Part shown: positions 44,634 to 53,386 of the stretch, piece after piece | Numbering within the stretch: the first letter of the stretch is position 1 | Layout: every line of letters begins with the position of its first letter | Assembly (NCBI GenBank): GCA_965223735.1 | Contig: OZ245010.1 | Location: forward strand, 1,054,001 to 1,118,000 | Reading direction: 5' to 3' | DNA from: CAYFZO01 sp965223735 | GTDB taxonomy: Bacteria > Pseudomonadota > Gammaproteobacteria > Poriferisulfidales > Oxydemutatoraceae | Length of the DNA stretch: 64,000 nt | Made by a program: the position numbers and the translations under genes | The notes under the pieces: model-generated | Told to the model about the DNA's origin: nothing | Databases searched by the model: none | What the model saw: only the letters and a program-made list of their open reading frames with translations

Positions 44634-47303
44634 TCATAAGTCCTGAGCCACACGGAACCCGTTATCGCTGAAGCGGGAGTTGCGGAAGAGCCAGAAGCGG
44701 GTCGCCGCACGCAGGTTTGGGGCGTAGTTGTAGCTCCAGGAGCCGCCGCGAATCACGGGCCTGTAGCGCATCCTGGACCCAACGTCACAATTTGATGTCC
44801 AGGCACTGCCGTCGGTGGGCGCCCCGCCATAACTGACGTGATGACAATCCTCCACCCACTCCCACACGTTCCCGTGCATATCATGCAAACCGAATGCGTT
44901 CGCACCGAAACTCCCCACCGGGGCCGTAGACTCGTAGCCGTCAGCGCAAAGGTCCTCATGGCAGTTGGCGTTGCCGCGCAGCGACGTCTCGGTGCTGTTG
45001 CCAAAGTGATACCGGGTCGTGGTCCCCGCACGCGCCGCATACTCCCATTCCGCCTCCGTCAGCAGACGATACCGCTTGTCCGTCTTCCTGCGCAACCAGT
45101 CAACATAAGCTTGGGCGTCATCCCAGGACACATACACCACCGGGTGTTGATCCGTCTGGCTGAACCCGGGGCTGCGCCAGCGATCGCCCGCGTCGTAACC
45201 CGTCGCATCGACAAACGCCGCAAATTGCCCCCACGTCACTTCATACTTGCCCGCCGCAAAAGACACGATGCGAACCGTATGCACCGGACGCTCGTCGCTA
45301 AACCCCCCGCCCTGAATATCCCCCATGCGGAAACTCCCGCCCGGCACCACCACCATCTCCGGCTCCAAATCTACCGCTATGGTCACCCTGCCTACCCCAA
45401 CAGTTTGAACAATAGTCCCGTTCTTTTCCTCAAGCAGAACTTCGCCGCTCCAGACCCCCGTTCTATCGCTCGCCAATTCGCCCCCCTCGATCACGATGCT
45501 GCCGGCCTGCTCGCTGATTTCGGGCTGCATGCTGAACAGGTCCGCCGGTCGGCTGCTGATCGTGTTCGGCTTGAACGACGGTGTCAGCATGCCCGCCGGA
45601 TTGAACGACATGAGCTCCGTCGCCACCGCTCGACTCGGCAGCGCAGACGGAGTGCTCTGTGTATTCTCGGAAACCAGGTGCATCAGCGAGGCCGTGAACG
45701 TCGGCACCGGGTAGCGAACTGCTCCAGAATCGCCAAACAAGACCTCAAAATGATCGTTCAACGCCATCCTGCTTGTGCGGGGCTGCCAGTAGGACTCTCG
45801 AAATCCGTGATCGAAGGGATCGGGATGATCATGCGGAAGTACTTCGGGGTTCTGGCTTCCCGGCAGGGGAGGGTCTCCGGCTCTTGAGACCCTCAGCCAG
45901 TTGATGACCACATCACTGTCGTTCGTGAAATAAAGGCATGTGGGATCGCTTTCGCAGGACGAGCTTACTGGTAACGGCGTGGCGATCAAGATCGCCCCGA
46001 GTGCTTCCGAGTAAAATCCGCCATTCTCCTTCCGTAGTTCTTCATAAACCCTGTGACTGATCAAAGAGCCTTCGGAATACCCCACCAGCAACGCCCGACG
46101 CCCGCGCCCTAAATATTCCCGCGTGCGCTGACGCAACCCCTCTACGGTTTCAACCGCTGCATCGTCAAGGCGGCGGACCAGTTGCGCACGGCGCTCCCCG
46201 ACTGTCAGAACACAGCGGGTGCCTGTGCGGGTGTCAATTCTTCTGAGACAATCCGCATCGTCGGGCTCTGCCAGTCTCTGGAGTGCTTCCAGATGTTGTT
46301 CCCGATCCAACACGTTAAATGTTTCAGCGATGTCTCCCAAAAAGCCCTCGCTGGGATTGTACATGTGCCCGATGCAACGCGATTCACTGAATTCCAGGCG
46401 CCTCTCGCAACGAAAGGAATCGCTGTTAAAGTCATAATCGTATTCAACGCAACGCGCGTTTCTCTCCCGATGAAAATCACGCCATCCCTCCGCAATCCTC
46501 ACCAGATCAGCTTGTCCTCCATGGCGCGTGGTTTTGATCCCGTTGGTGTAGAGAACGATCGACTGCTTTTTGTACTGATTGTTCGGATCGCAGGGCTTGC
46601 CCTCCTGCGCATGGGCCGAAAAACCCGCCAGCAACTCACAGGCGGACCTCATATCATCCAGAAATTCATATTCGTAGAACGCGCCGGCCAGCGCCTCGTC
46701 GATTCCCCGGTAAGCCACGTAGCGGGCGGTCGTATCGATCACCGAAAACCGCATACGAAGTATTTCCTCTTCCACGTCGAGATTGCGGGAGAACAGGCAC
46801 TGAATTGCCCTTTGCCCGGATTTGAGGATATCGGTCTTCCGGGCGTCCGACAGATCAACGACGACAGGCGTCGAAGACCCGGGAACACTCGTCGATGTCA
46901 TGGTTGAGTAGAGCGCGATATCGCCCAGCATGCTCCGCGCCAGTTGCGTCAGGGCGTCACGGACCTGAGACACGTCCGTCGTCGTGGACCGGGACGCTTC
47001 CATAATTTCCCCAATTTCCCCGGCGCGTTCCGCAACGAATATCTCGACGTCGTCGCGCACGCCGTTCCCGTTGATGTCAACCCCCTCCAGCGTCAACTTC
47101 CCTATCTCGCCAGGGTGCGGGGGCAACGCAACGGAATCCCCGCCGCTTCCGCCTCCATCCAGACAACCGGAAAGAAGCAGCAGGCAACAAGACAGCAACG
47201 CGGAACGTACCGTGGAGACCCGGCACGCTTCGAAATCAAATCGGTTTTTACAGTTGACTAAGGGGGGGGGGGGGGGGGGCAGTCTTATGCGATGAACGCG
47301 CAC
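44634..47303 (-). CDS. DGR target: variable lipoprotein with hydrolase-like and FGE/C-type-lectin domains
   Basis: An 889-codon frame. After a proline run encoded by an 18-C tract (residues 9-14) comes a signal peptide with lipobox LLSGC (Cys47) and a Gly/Ser linker. The middle part has VGYSEGSLISH, a GxSxG motif with Ser410, as in alpha/beta hydrolases. From about residue 650 a formylglycine-generating-enzyme-like domain follows (VPGGSFRMGD, EVTWGQFAAFV, YRLLTEAEWEYAARAG, HGNVWEWVEDC, RGGSW, GFRVAQ). Residues 849-887 are the VR. The start is GTG 47303, without a clear ribosome site. It would be surface-anchored and display the variable face. Confidence 0.85.
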   Translation of the reverse strand: MRVHRIRLPPPPPPLVNCKNRFDFEACRVSTVRSALLSCCLLLLSGCLDGGGSGGDSVALPPHPGEIGKLTLEGVDINGNGVRDDVEIFVAERAGEIGEIMEASRSTTTDVSQVRDALTQLARSMLGDIALYSTMTSTSVPGSSTPVVVDLSDARKTDILKSGQRAIQCLFSRNLDVEEEILRMRFSVIDTTARYVAYRGIDEALAGAFYEYEFLDDMRSACELLAGFSAHAQEGKPCDPNNQYKKQSIVLYTNGIKTTRHGGQADLVRIAEGWRDFHRERNARCVEYDYDFNSDSFRCERRLEFSESRCIGHMYNPSEGFLGDIAETFNVLDREQHLEALQRLAEPDDADCLRRIDTRTGTRCVLTVGERRAQLVRRLDDAAVETVEGLRQRTREYLGRGRRALLVGYSEGSLISHRVYEELRKENGGFYSEALGAILIATPLPVSSSCESDPTCLYFTNDSDVVINWLRVSRAGDPPLPGSQNPEVLPHDHPDPFDHGFRESYWQPRTSRMALNDHFEVLFGDSGAVRYPVPTFTASLMHLVSENTQSTPSALPSRAVATELMSFNPAGMLTPSFKPNTISSRPADLFSMQPEISEQAGSIVIEGGELASDRTGVWSGEVLLEEKNGTIVQTVGVGRVTIAVDLEPEMVVVPGGSFRMGDIQGGGFSDERPVHTVRIVSFAAGKYEVTWGQFAAFVDATGYDAGDRWRSPGFSQTDQHPVVYVSWDDAQAYVDWLRRKTDKRYRLLTEAEWEYAARAGTTTRYHFGNSTETSLRGNANCHEDLCADGYESTAPVGSFGANAFGLHDMHGNVWEWVEDCHHVSYGGAPTDGSAWTSNCDVGSRMRYRPVIRGGSWSYNYAPNLRAATRFWLFRNSRFSDNGFRVAQDL
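44642..44760 (-). repeat. DGR variable repeat (VR) in the target gene
   Basis: A 119-bp segment at the 3' end of the target gene aligns without gaps to the template repeat at 62493-62611. By hand count there are 21 differences. Seventeen fall at TR adenines (coding strand), three form one codon change GGG to CCA, and one is C to A near the 5' edge. Most changes lie in AAC codons, turning Asn into Ser, Tyr, Thr, Phe, Leu or Asp. The 3' part (GGGTTCCGTGTGGCTCAGG) is identical and would be the initiation-of-homing region. Confidence 0.93.
47262..47279. repeat. Homopolymer G18/C18 tract at the 5' end of the target gene
   Basis: Eighteen consecutive G on the plus strand (C on the coding strand). 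At 18 nt the GTG at 47303 is in frame with the lipoprotein, while the ATG at 47341-47343 runs into TAA just after the tract. At 17 or 20 nt the ATG would be in frame instead. Tracts this long are typical phase-variation switches. Length calls of such runs are also error-prone in assemblies. Confidence 0.8.
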
Positions 47304-47736
47304 CTGCCCGAAGGAAAGTTTTGTGTGAAGCAGCAGTGTGCATAAGGGGGATCATACAACAATCAAGATCGATGTGCATGGGGTGTATGGGGCCACCACA
47401 TATAGGGCAAATGAGGTAAGTGTCGTGTCAGCAACTGCGCCCGGAACTCAAATAACCGGGGTTCCCGTGTCTCCACGGATGCGTCGGTGCCGGCTTGCGG
47501 GCACCGCCCCCCTGCCGACGCAGCACTTCGTCCATCCGCCGCGACACCGCTTCCTCATCCGCCGGTGCGAGCACAGGCTCGTGTTGCGCATGAACCCGGC
47601 AGGGCAGCTCGCGTCCCTTGCATGATATGACCACCTCGCCGCCGACGTGTTCACACACGGTTGCCGCAGCACCGCGCATCACAGAGCCTGCCTGTCCGTA
47701 CGATGAAAGCCATAGAGCCAGACCGTTGCCGATAAG
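47304..47736. other. Region upstream of the target gene; possible transposase remnant
   Basis: About 430 bp with no confident gene. On the minus strand a frame at 47428-47748 contains VVISCKGRELPCRVHAQHEP and DEEAVSRRMDEVLRRQ, which weakly recalls the C-terminus of ISNCY-type transposases. It runs into repeat copy B and has no good start. If real, it is a fragment of an insertion sequence near the rearrangement. Confidence 0.25.
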
Positions 47737-48368
47737 CTTTCCGCACAAAACGCCACAGGAACATTGTGGGCAGAATGCCGGCCAACCCGCGAGACACCCC
47801 GGTCAGGGCCCGCCGGTCGGCATCCGCGAAGAATGATGGTGCAGAATCGGGGACTCCTTTGAAACATCGACGACAAACGTGAACCGCGAAGGGTAGGTCA
47901 ACGCCGCACCCATCTCAAAAACGTACCGTCCGATCAGCGTGTAACAGTCTCCGCCCAGCGCCTGCACCGCCACCGAGTCCTCATCCAGGATCACCTGCAA
48001 GTCGCCCCGCCCCACGAGATCCTGAAAATACCTCTCGATCTGCGACGACCGCGCACAAAGCACATCGGGAGAAAAAGTCGCCAGCAAGGTACTCCCGTCG
48101 GCATAAAGCCCGGCGACGCTCTGAACCTTGCCACGGTTGACGCCGTCAACCCAGCGGTGAAGTATTTCTTTGGGGTCCGGCATAGATCAAGGATGCGTAT
48201 CGAGCCGTAGCTCGACAAGCAATGCGCAGACTCCGGCGTCGGGCGGCGAGGCTTTTGGGATACGAATTCTCAGCGCTTCGAGTATTGCGTGTCTTTGCGG
48301 GCTTTATGCAATCCGACTTTCTTGCGCTCGACAATGCGTGCGTCGCGGGTCAGAAAACCGCCCTCCCT
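47737..48368. repeat. Direct repeat copy B (rpsI end + NTF2-like gene unit)
   Basis: The 632-bp partner of 43776-44409. Here the unit is continuous with the intact rpsI gene, so this side keeps the ancestral order rplM-rpsI-NTF2-like. Beyond 47737 the two copies share nothing, which sets the repeat boundary. Confidence 0.85.
47803..48183 (-). CDS. NTF2/SnoaL-like small protein, copy B
   Basis: A 126-residue paralogue of the gene at 43841 with the same start (MPDPKEILHRWVDGVNRGKV) and end (VSKESPILHHHSSRMPTGGP). It lies 87 bp downstream of rpsI on the same strand and may be read from the ribosomal operon. Function unknown. Substitutions are spread over the protein rather than clustered, as expected for two functional copies diverging. 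Confidence 0.7.
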   Translation of the reverse strand: MPDPKEILHRWVDGVNRGKVQSVAGLYADGSTLLATFSPDVLCARSSQIERYFQDLVGRGDLQVILDEDSVAVQALGGDCYTLIGRYVFEMGAALTYPSRFTFVVDVSKESPILHHHSSRMPTGGP

Positions 48369-48668
48369 CAATGGGCGGCGAAGATTTTCATCGTGCTTGA
48401 GCAACGCACGGGCAACGCCGAGGCGGATCGCACCGGCCTGCCCGGAAATGCCGCCGCCCTTGACAGTGACGTTGAAATCAAATCTCCCGACCACCTCGAC
48501 CTTCTCGATCGGCTGCTGAATGATCATGCACAGGCTTTCGCGCCCGAAATACTCTTCAAGGTTGCGGTTATTCACCGTGATCTTGCCCTTGCCTGAGCGC
48601 AAAAATACACGCGCGGTCGAGTTTTTGCGCCGTCCCGTTCCGTAATGCTGTGCAACAGCCGTCGCCAT
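48270..48668 (-). CDS. rpsI: 30S ribosomal protein S9
   Basis: The 132 residues show the S9 pattern: [57 protein letters not shown] and a C-terminal RKDTQYSKR tail that reaches the P site. It follows rplM after 3 nt in the universal L13-S9 operon. It is intact, unlike its 3' fragment at 44311. Confidence 0.97.
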   Translation of the reverse strand: MATAVAQHYGTGRRKNSTARVFLRSGKGKITVNNRNLEEYFGRESLCMIIQQPIEKVEVVGRFDFNVTVKGGGISGQAGAIRLGVARALLKHDENLRRPLREGGFLTRDARIVERKKVGLHKARKDTQYSKR

Positions 48669-48671
48669 GTG

Positions 48672-49097
48672 TCAGATCTCCAGTGGCTGAGGCTTTTGCG
48701 CCTCGTGTTTATGCTCGCCCCCGGCATAAACCCATAACTTGCGAAACATCTCACGCCCCAGAGGGTTCTTCGGCAACATGCCTTTCACTGCAATTTCAAT
48801 CACGCGCTCGGGATGGTCTTCGATCATCTTCTCGAAAGAGATCGTCTTGAGATTGCCGACATATCCGCTGTGCCTGTAATACATCTTGTCTTTGCGCTTA
48901 CTGCCGGTCACCGCCACTTTCTCCGCGTTGACCACGATCACGTGATCGCCGGTATCGACGTGCGGCGTGTATTGGGGCTTGTGCTTGCCGCGCAGACGCT
49001 TCGCGACCTCACTCGCAAGCCGGCCCAGCGGCTTGCCGTCAGCATCGACGACGAGCCACGCGCGCTCGACGTCCCCTTTTTTAGCGGTATAAGTCAT
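48672..49097 (-). CDS. rplM: 50S ribosomal protein L13
   Basis: The product has [68 protein letters not shown] sequence throughout, the L13 signature [13 protein letters not shown] and length near 141, as in E. coli. Two adjacent ATGs (49100 and 49097) can start it. The frame is open for 52 codons further, but that part is unlike L13. It is first gene of the rplM-rpsI operon. Confidence 0.97.
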   Translation of the reverse strand: MTYTAKKGDVERAWLVVDADGKPLGRLASEVAKRLRGKHKPQYTPHVDTGDHVIVVNAEKVAVTGSKRKDKMYYRHSGYVGNLKTISFEKMIEDHPERVIEIAVKGMLPKNPLGREMFRKLWVYAGGEHKHEAQKPQPLEI

Positions 49098-49435
49098 CAT
49101 GGCCCGAAAATAAACGAGTGAGAATACCGCAAAAAGGGCGCGGGTTTCAAGCACTTTCTCCGGACACACATCAGGATTTTCTGCGATGATCTCCACAAGC
49201 AAGGCCCCCAAGCTCGGCGTTCTCCGCTGCCAACTGTTCGGTGAACGGACACGCAAAACCTTGATGTTGAGGGTCTCCGGGTCGTAAAAGCCATGGGGCC
49301 AGGCACGCCTGCTTCAACCGGCATGCAACGGGACGTATCCCCTGGTGCGTCGATGGCTGCCGGACTGGCCTGACTGAGTGATAACCTCATTGATATATAA
49401 ACAAATTTCCAGAAATCACCGCCTTGACCCCTGAA
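49098..49435. other. Intergenic region upstream of rplM
   Basis: About 340 bp. On the minus strand the rplM frame stays open and includes [20 protein letters not shown], which looks protein-like but matches nothing I know and may be a remnant. No promoter could be assigned with confidence. Confidence 0.3.
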
Positions 49436-49501
49436 CCGACTATTTTTCACTGAACTGACAAAAAGTCAAGGCTTTCTGTCAGTTCAGTGAAAAATAGTCG
49501 G
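49436..49501. repeat. Perfect 25-bp inverted repeat before the DUF4143 ATPase
   Basis: The left arm (49436-49460) begins CCGACTATTTTTCAC and the right arm (49477-49501) is its exact complement. A 16-nt loop separates them, in which AAAG and CTTT could add four more pairs. It ends 29 bp before the ATPase start. There is no terminal T run, so a simple terminator is unlikely; a structured leader, a palindromic small mobile element (MITE) or a protein site are possible. Confidence 0.8.
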
Positions 49502-49530
49502 GCGCGGGCATCAATCGGAGCTCTCCCAGA

Positions 49531-50688
49531 ATGAAAAGATATCTGAACGCTGCGCTGGCGGAAGAATTAGGCAACAAAATCGTGCTGTTAACCGGCCCGC
49601 GACAATCCGGCAAAACCACGTTGTCCAAAATGTTGTTCCCTGAATCCGATTATCAATATATCAACTACGATCTTGGGGCACATCGATTGTTGCTCATGGA
49701 GAAAAGCTGGGACAGAAAAAAAACACTGATCATTTTCGACGAGCTGCATAAGATGGAGCATTGGAAGTCCTGGCTCAAAGGCATTTACGACGTCGAAGGT
49801 CTGCCGCCTGCGCTGTTGGTGACGGGCAGTGCGAAACTTTCCACCTTTCGCAAGATGGGGGACTCCCTGGCAGGAAGACATTTTCAATTTCGGCTTCACC
49901 CGCTCGACCTGAAAGAGGCGTTAGCGTATTCGGGCCTGGATGAAAATCAGATATTTGACCGCCTGATGGCCGTGGGGGGATTCCCAGAACCCTTTTTGAA
50001 AGGAACAAGGACTTATTACAATCGTTGGAAAAAGACGCACGTTGACCTGATTCTGAAAGAAGACCTGTTAACACTGTCCATGGCCAGGGACATTCAATCC
50101 ATAGAAACTTTGATCGAATTGCTACGCTACAGAGTGGGAAGCCCGGCTTCCGCCAACTCCCTCGCCGGTGATCTGAAAAAGAGCCCGAACACAATCCGCC
50201 GTTGGATGGAATTGCTTGAAAGCCTGTATGTAATCTTCAAAGTGAGCCCGTATCATAAAAACATCGCCCGCGCACTTTTGAAAGAACCTAAGTACTATTT
50301 TTATGACAACGGCATGGTGCAAGGCAATCAGGGGATCAGGTTGGAAAATCTGGTGGCGTGCGCCCTGCTCAAGGAACTTCACCGCGCCGAAGACGTCGCG
50401 GGAGAAAACCTCGCTTTACATTTCATCAGAAACAAGGACGGGCGGGAAATAGATTTTTTGATTACGCGAAATCAACAGCCCTGCCAACTCGTTGAAGTGA
50501 AATGGGCGGACGCCGACCTGAGTCCCGACTTCAGAAGGTTCCTGCCTTCCGATAAGTCACTGAAACGAGTGCAGGTTGTCGGTGAATTAGCACAAAACAA
50601 ATCTTTCCCGACCGGCGAGCGCATCGAATCCGCCAAAGATTTCCTGGCTGGCATTTCATTTGCAGAAGATTCCCCCGGCGCGGGATGA
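49531..50688 (+). CDS. AAA+ ATPase with C-terminal DUF4143 domain
   Basis: A 385-residue protein of the widespread ATPase/DUF4143 family, of unclear function. It has Walker A LTGPRQSGKTTL (about residues 20-31), Walker B KTLIIFDELHKM, sensor LLVTGSAKLS, then a winged-helix region (SPNTIRRWMELLESLYVIFKVSPY) and DUF4143 with EIDFLITRNQQPCQLVEVKW. That end looks like a PD-(D/E)xK nuclease-type core, with the D, then E-V-K. GGAG lies 10 nt before the ATG. It stands alone next to a large inverted repeat, in an accessory stretch. Confidence 0.85.
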   Translation: MKRYLNAALAEELGNKIVLLTGPRQSGKTTLSKMLFPESDYQYINYDLGAHRLLLMEKSWDRKKTLIIFDELHKMEHWKSWLKGIYDVEGLPPALLVTGSAKLSTFRKMGDSLAGRHFQFRLHPLDLKEALAYSGLDENQIFDRLMAVGGFPEPFLKGTRTYYNRWKKTHVDLILKEDLLTLSMARDIQSIETLIELLRYRVGSPASANSLAGDLKKSPNTIRRWMELLESLYVIFKVSPYHKNIARALLKEPKYYFYDNGMVQGNQGIRLENLVACALLKELHRAEDVAGENLALHFIRNKDGREIDFLITRNQQPCQLVEVKWADADLSPDFRRFLPSDKSLKRVQVVGELAQNKSFPTGERIESAKDFLAGISFAEDSPGAG

Positions 50689-50755
50689 GAAAATAACGCG
50701 GCCTATGCAAAACACTTGGAACCGCGCCCACAGACCGGAACCTTCAAAAAGTTGA

Positions 50756-50771
50756 CGCCTTATATAAGGCG
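50756..50771. repeat. 16-bp perfect palindrome upstream of aapJ
   Basis: CGCCTTATATAAGGCG lies 165 bp before aapJ, next to a TTGAC sequence. It could be an operator for a dimeric regulator of the amino acid transporter. Nothing else in 50689-50935 is recognised except a TATAAT at 50889-50894. Confidence 0.4.
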
Positions 50772-50888
50772 CTGACCACTCCGGCGAACCGGACTATACC
50801 GAGTAAACTTGATGGATCGTACAAGTCGATTGCCTCCGGCACTCAGGACAGTTAAGCAACACGAACCGCTCATCGTCGGAGTCAAGTA

Positions 50889-50894
50889 TATAAT
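50889..50894 (+). promoter_or_regulatory. Candidate -10 element of the aapJQMP operon
   Basis: A perfect TATAAT 41 nt upstream of the aapJ ATG. No good -35 was seen at 16-18 bp, so an activator may be needed if it is used. Confidence 0.35.
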
Positions 50895-50935
50895 TCCCCT
50901 GAAAAACCATTCATAAAGAAAAGAGGAGACCGAAC

Positions 50936-51961
50936 ATGAGACCGAGAAACCTATTCAGCGCAACGGTGGCGGCTTTCGCGTTCACCGCAATTGCTACCGC
51001 GGGCACATTGGAAGACGTCAAGTCGCGCGGCGCATTGCGTTGCGGCGTGAACGGCAACGTGCCTGGGTTTTCAGCTCCCGACGACAAAGGCAGAATGCGC
51101 GGCATCGACGCCGACGTCTGCTACGCGGTCGCCGCCGCAGTGCTCGGCAGATCAGACCGGGTCCAGTTTGTTCCGCTGACCGCAAAAGAACGCTTCTCCG
51201 CGCTTTCCAACGGTGAGGTTGACATCCTGAGCCGCAATACAACGCACACGCTGCACCGCGACACCGCACTCGGCATCCACTTCACCTACTACAACTTCAT
51301 CGACGGTCAAGGGTTCATGGTCAAAAGAAACCTCGGCGTGAACAAGGCGCCCGAACTCGACGGCGCGCGCATTTGCGTGCAGGCGGGCACCACCACCGAA
51401 CTCAACCTCGCCGACTATTTCCGCACCCGCGGCATGAAGTTCACTCCCAAGGGCTATGACACCGCAGTGCAAACGCGCGAGGGTTATGAAGGCGGCGCCT
51501 GCGACGTGCTGACCTCGGACAAATCGCAACTGGCGGCGCTTCGCAGCGAACTGAAAAAGCCGGCCGATTCGGTCATCCTCGCGGAAACCATCTCGAAAGA
51601 GCCGCTGGGTCCCGCCGTCCGCCAAGGCGACGACGTCTGGCTCAACCTCGTCAAGTGGGTGATCTTCGCGATAATCAACGCTGAGGAGCTCGGCGTGAAC
51701 TCCGGCAACGTCAAAAAAATGGCAAAAAGCGACAACCCCGGCATCAAGCGCCTGCTCGGAACCGAAAGCGAAATGTGCGCGGATATTCACAAATCGCTGA
51801 CCGCCAACTGTTTCTACAACGTGATTGAACAGGTCGGCAATTACGGCGAGATCTACGAGGCGAACATCGGCGAGAACACGCCGCTCGGGCTGCGCCGTGC
51901 AGGCAGCGTCAATGAGCTTTGGACCCGCGGCGGCCTGCTCTATGCGCCTCCAGTGCGCTGA
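50936..51961 (+). CDS. aapJ: General L-amino acid ABC transporter, periplasmic binding protein AapJ
   Basis: Solute-binding protein of the polar amino acid uptake family. The 341 residues start with a signal peptide (to about ATAG) and continue TLEDVKSRGALRCGVNGNVPGFSAPDDKGRMRGIDADVC, typical of AapJ/BztA, with FTYYNFIDGQGFMVKR and a C-terminal GLRRAGSVNELWTRGGLLYAPP, which is the AapJ tail. Good ribosome site (AGAGGAG). First gene of aapJQMP; specific amino acids are not known. Confidence 0.93.
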   Translation: MRPRNLFSATVAAFAFTAIATAGTLEDVKSRGALRCGVNGNVPGFSAPDDKGRMRGIDADVCYAVAAAVLGRSDRVQFVPLTAKERFSALSNGEVDILSRNTTHTLHRDTALGIHFTYYNFIDGQGFMVKRNLGVNKAPELDGARICVQAGTTTELNLADYFRTRGMKFTPKGYDTAVQTREGYEGGACDVLTSDKSQLAALRSELKKPADSVILAETISKEPLGPAVRQGDDVWLNLVKWVIFAIINAEELGVNSGNVKKMAKSDNPGIKRLLGTESEMCADIHKSLTANCFYNVIEQVGNYGEIYEANIGENTPLGLRRAGSVNELWTRGGLLYAPPVR

Positions 51962-52144
51962 CATGATCTGTCAGCACAATACAATCGGTCTCCGTTTGTT
52001 CGGGGAGACTGAATGCAGCGCCCTCGACGTGCAAAGCCGCGTATGAAACGGCACAACGCACCGACCGCCGACGCTCTGGCCCGCCCGCGCGACAGACCGA
52101 TCGCCCCGCGTAAACGCCTGTGCCGACACCCGATGTAAAACCCC

Positions 52145-53359
52145 ATGCAAACACCACCCGACTCATTCCAACCCTCTTCTACAAAGGCGGCGCGCATTCC
52201 GTGGCACCGCGATCCGAAATCACGCGCGTTGCTGTTTCAGGTCGCGCTCGCGGGAGCGCTTTGCTGGACCATTTACACACTGTTCAGAAACGTCACCACG
52301 AACATGGCGGCGAGCGGCAAGGTCATCTCCTTCTCCTTTCTCGATGACATTGCGCCTTTCGGCATCGGCTTCGCCCCGTTGTGGGACTTCAACCTCGGTC
52401 AAAGCAACTACTGGGAAGTCTTCGTGATCGCAATTCAGAACACCATTCTGGTCAGCGTCGCCGGCATTATCACCGCGACAATCCTCGGCTTCATCCTGGG
52501 GATCGCGCGGTTGTCTCCCAACTGGATTGTCGCGAAAATCGCCTCGGTTTACATCGAAATCTTCCGCAACGTACCGCTGCTGTTGCAGATCTTTTTCTGG
52601 TACATCGCGGTGTTCCTGCCGACGCTGCCGACGCCGAGAGAAAGCTGGACGCTGGGAGAAGCCTTCGCGCTGAACAAGGAGGGCGCCTATCTGCCGCGCC
52701 CGCTGGTGGAGTCGCCGGAAGGTTTCACCGTTTATTGCCTGATTCTGGCCGCGCTGGTCGGCACCGCCGTGTTGCTCGTACGCTGGACGCGACGACGGCA
52801 GAAGAAAACCGGCGCGCGCTTCTCGCTGCTGCGGACGGTACCGGTGTTTGCCGCGGTTGTCGTCCTCGGCTACTTCGTCTCCGGTTCGCCGCTGGCGCTC
52901 GAATATCCTGCGCTGCAAAAATTCACCTATGAGGGAGGCATCAACTTAAGCACTTCCTTTGCGGTCATGTGGGTTGCGCTGTCAACCTATACCGCGGCGT
53001 TCATCGGCGAAAACGTACGCGGCGGCATTCTCGCGGTTTCGCACGGGCAAACCGAAGCCGCGCACGCACTGGGACTGGGCCGCGGCGCGACCCTGCGCCT
53101 GGTCGTGATCCCGCAGGCCCTACGCGTCATCATTCCGCCAACGATCTCGCAATACCTGAACCTGACGAAAAACTCCTCGCTTGCAATTGCGGTCGCGTAT
53201 GAAGAGCTGTCGGCGCTGTGGATGGGCATTGCGCTCAACCAGACCGGCCAGGAGTTTTTGATCATCGCCTCGGCGATGGCGGTGTACCTGACGCTGTCGC
53301 TGCTGACTTCCGGGTTTTTGAACTGGTACAACAGGCGCACGCAGTTAATGGAGCGATAA
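52145..53359 (+). CDS. aapQ: Amino acid ABC transporter permease AapQ
   Basis: A 404-residue inner-membrane permease. The BPD transport domain is split, as in AapQ, by a long insert between the first helices (YWEVFVIAIQNTILVSVAGIITATILGFILGIARLSPNW) and the conserved EAA loop region EAAHALGLGRGATLRLVVIPQALRVIIPPTISQYLNL. It lies 183 bp after aapJ, a longer gap than elsewhere in the operon. It pairs with AapM as a heterodimer. Confidence 0.92.
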   Translation: MQTPPDSFQPSSTKAARIPWHRDPKSRALLFQVALAGALCWTIYTLFRNVTTNMAASGKVISFSFLDDIAPFGIGFAPLWDFNLGQSNYWEVFVIAIQNTILVSVAGIITATILGFILGIARLSPNWIVAKIASVYIEIFRNVPLLLQIFFWYIAVFLPTLPTPRESWTLGEAFALNKEGAYLPRPLVESPEGFTVYCLILAALVGTAVLLVRWTRRRQKKTGARFSLLRTVPVFAAVVVLGYFVSGSPLALEYPALQKFTYEGGINLSTSFAVMWVALSTYTAAFIGENVRGGILAVSHGQTEAAHALGLGRGATLRLVVIPQALRVIIPPTISQYLNLTKNSSLAIAVAYEELSALWMGIALNQTGQEFLIIASAMAVYLTLSLLTSGFLNWYNRRTQLMER

Positions 53360-53386
53360 ACCGGCACCGGGTGGACAACCAGCGAC

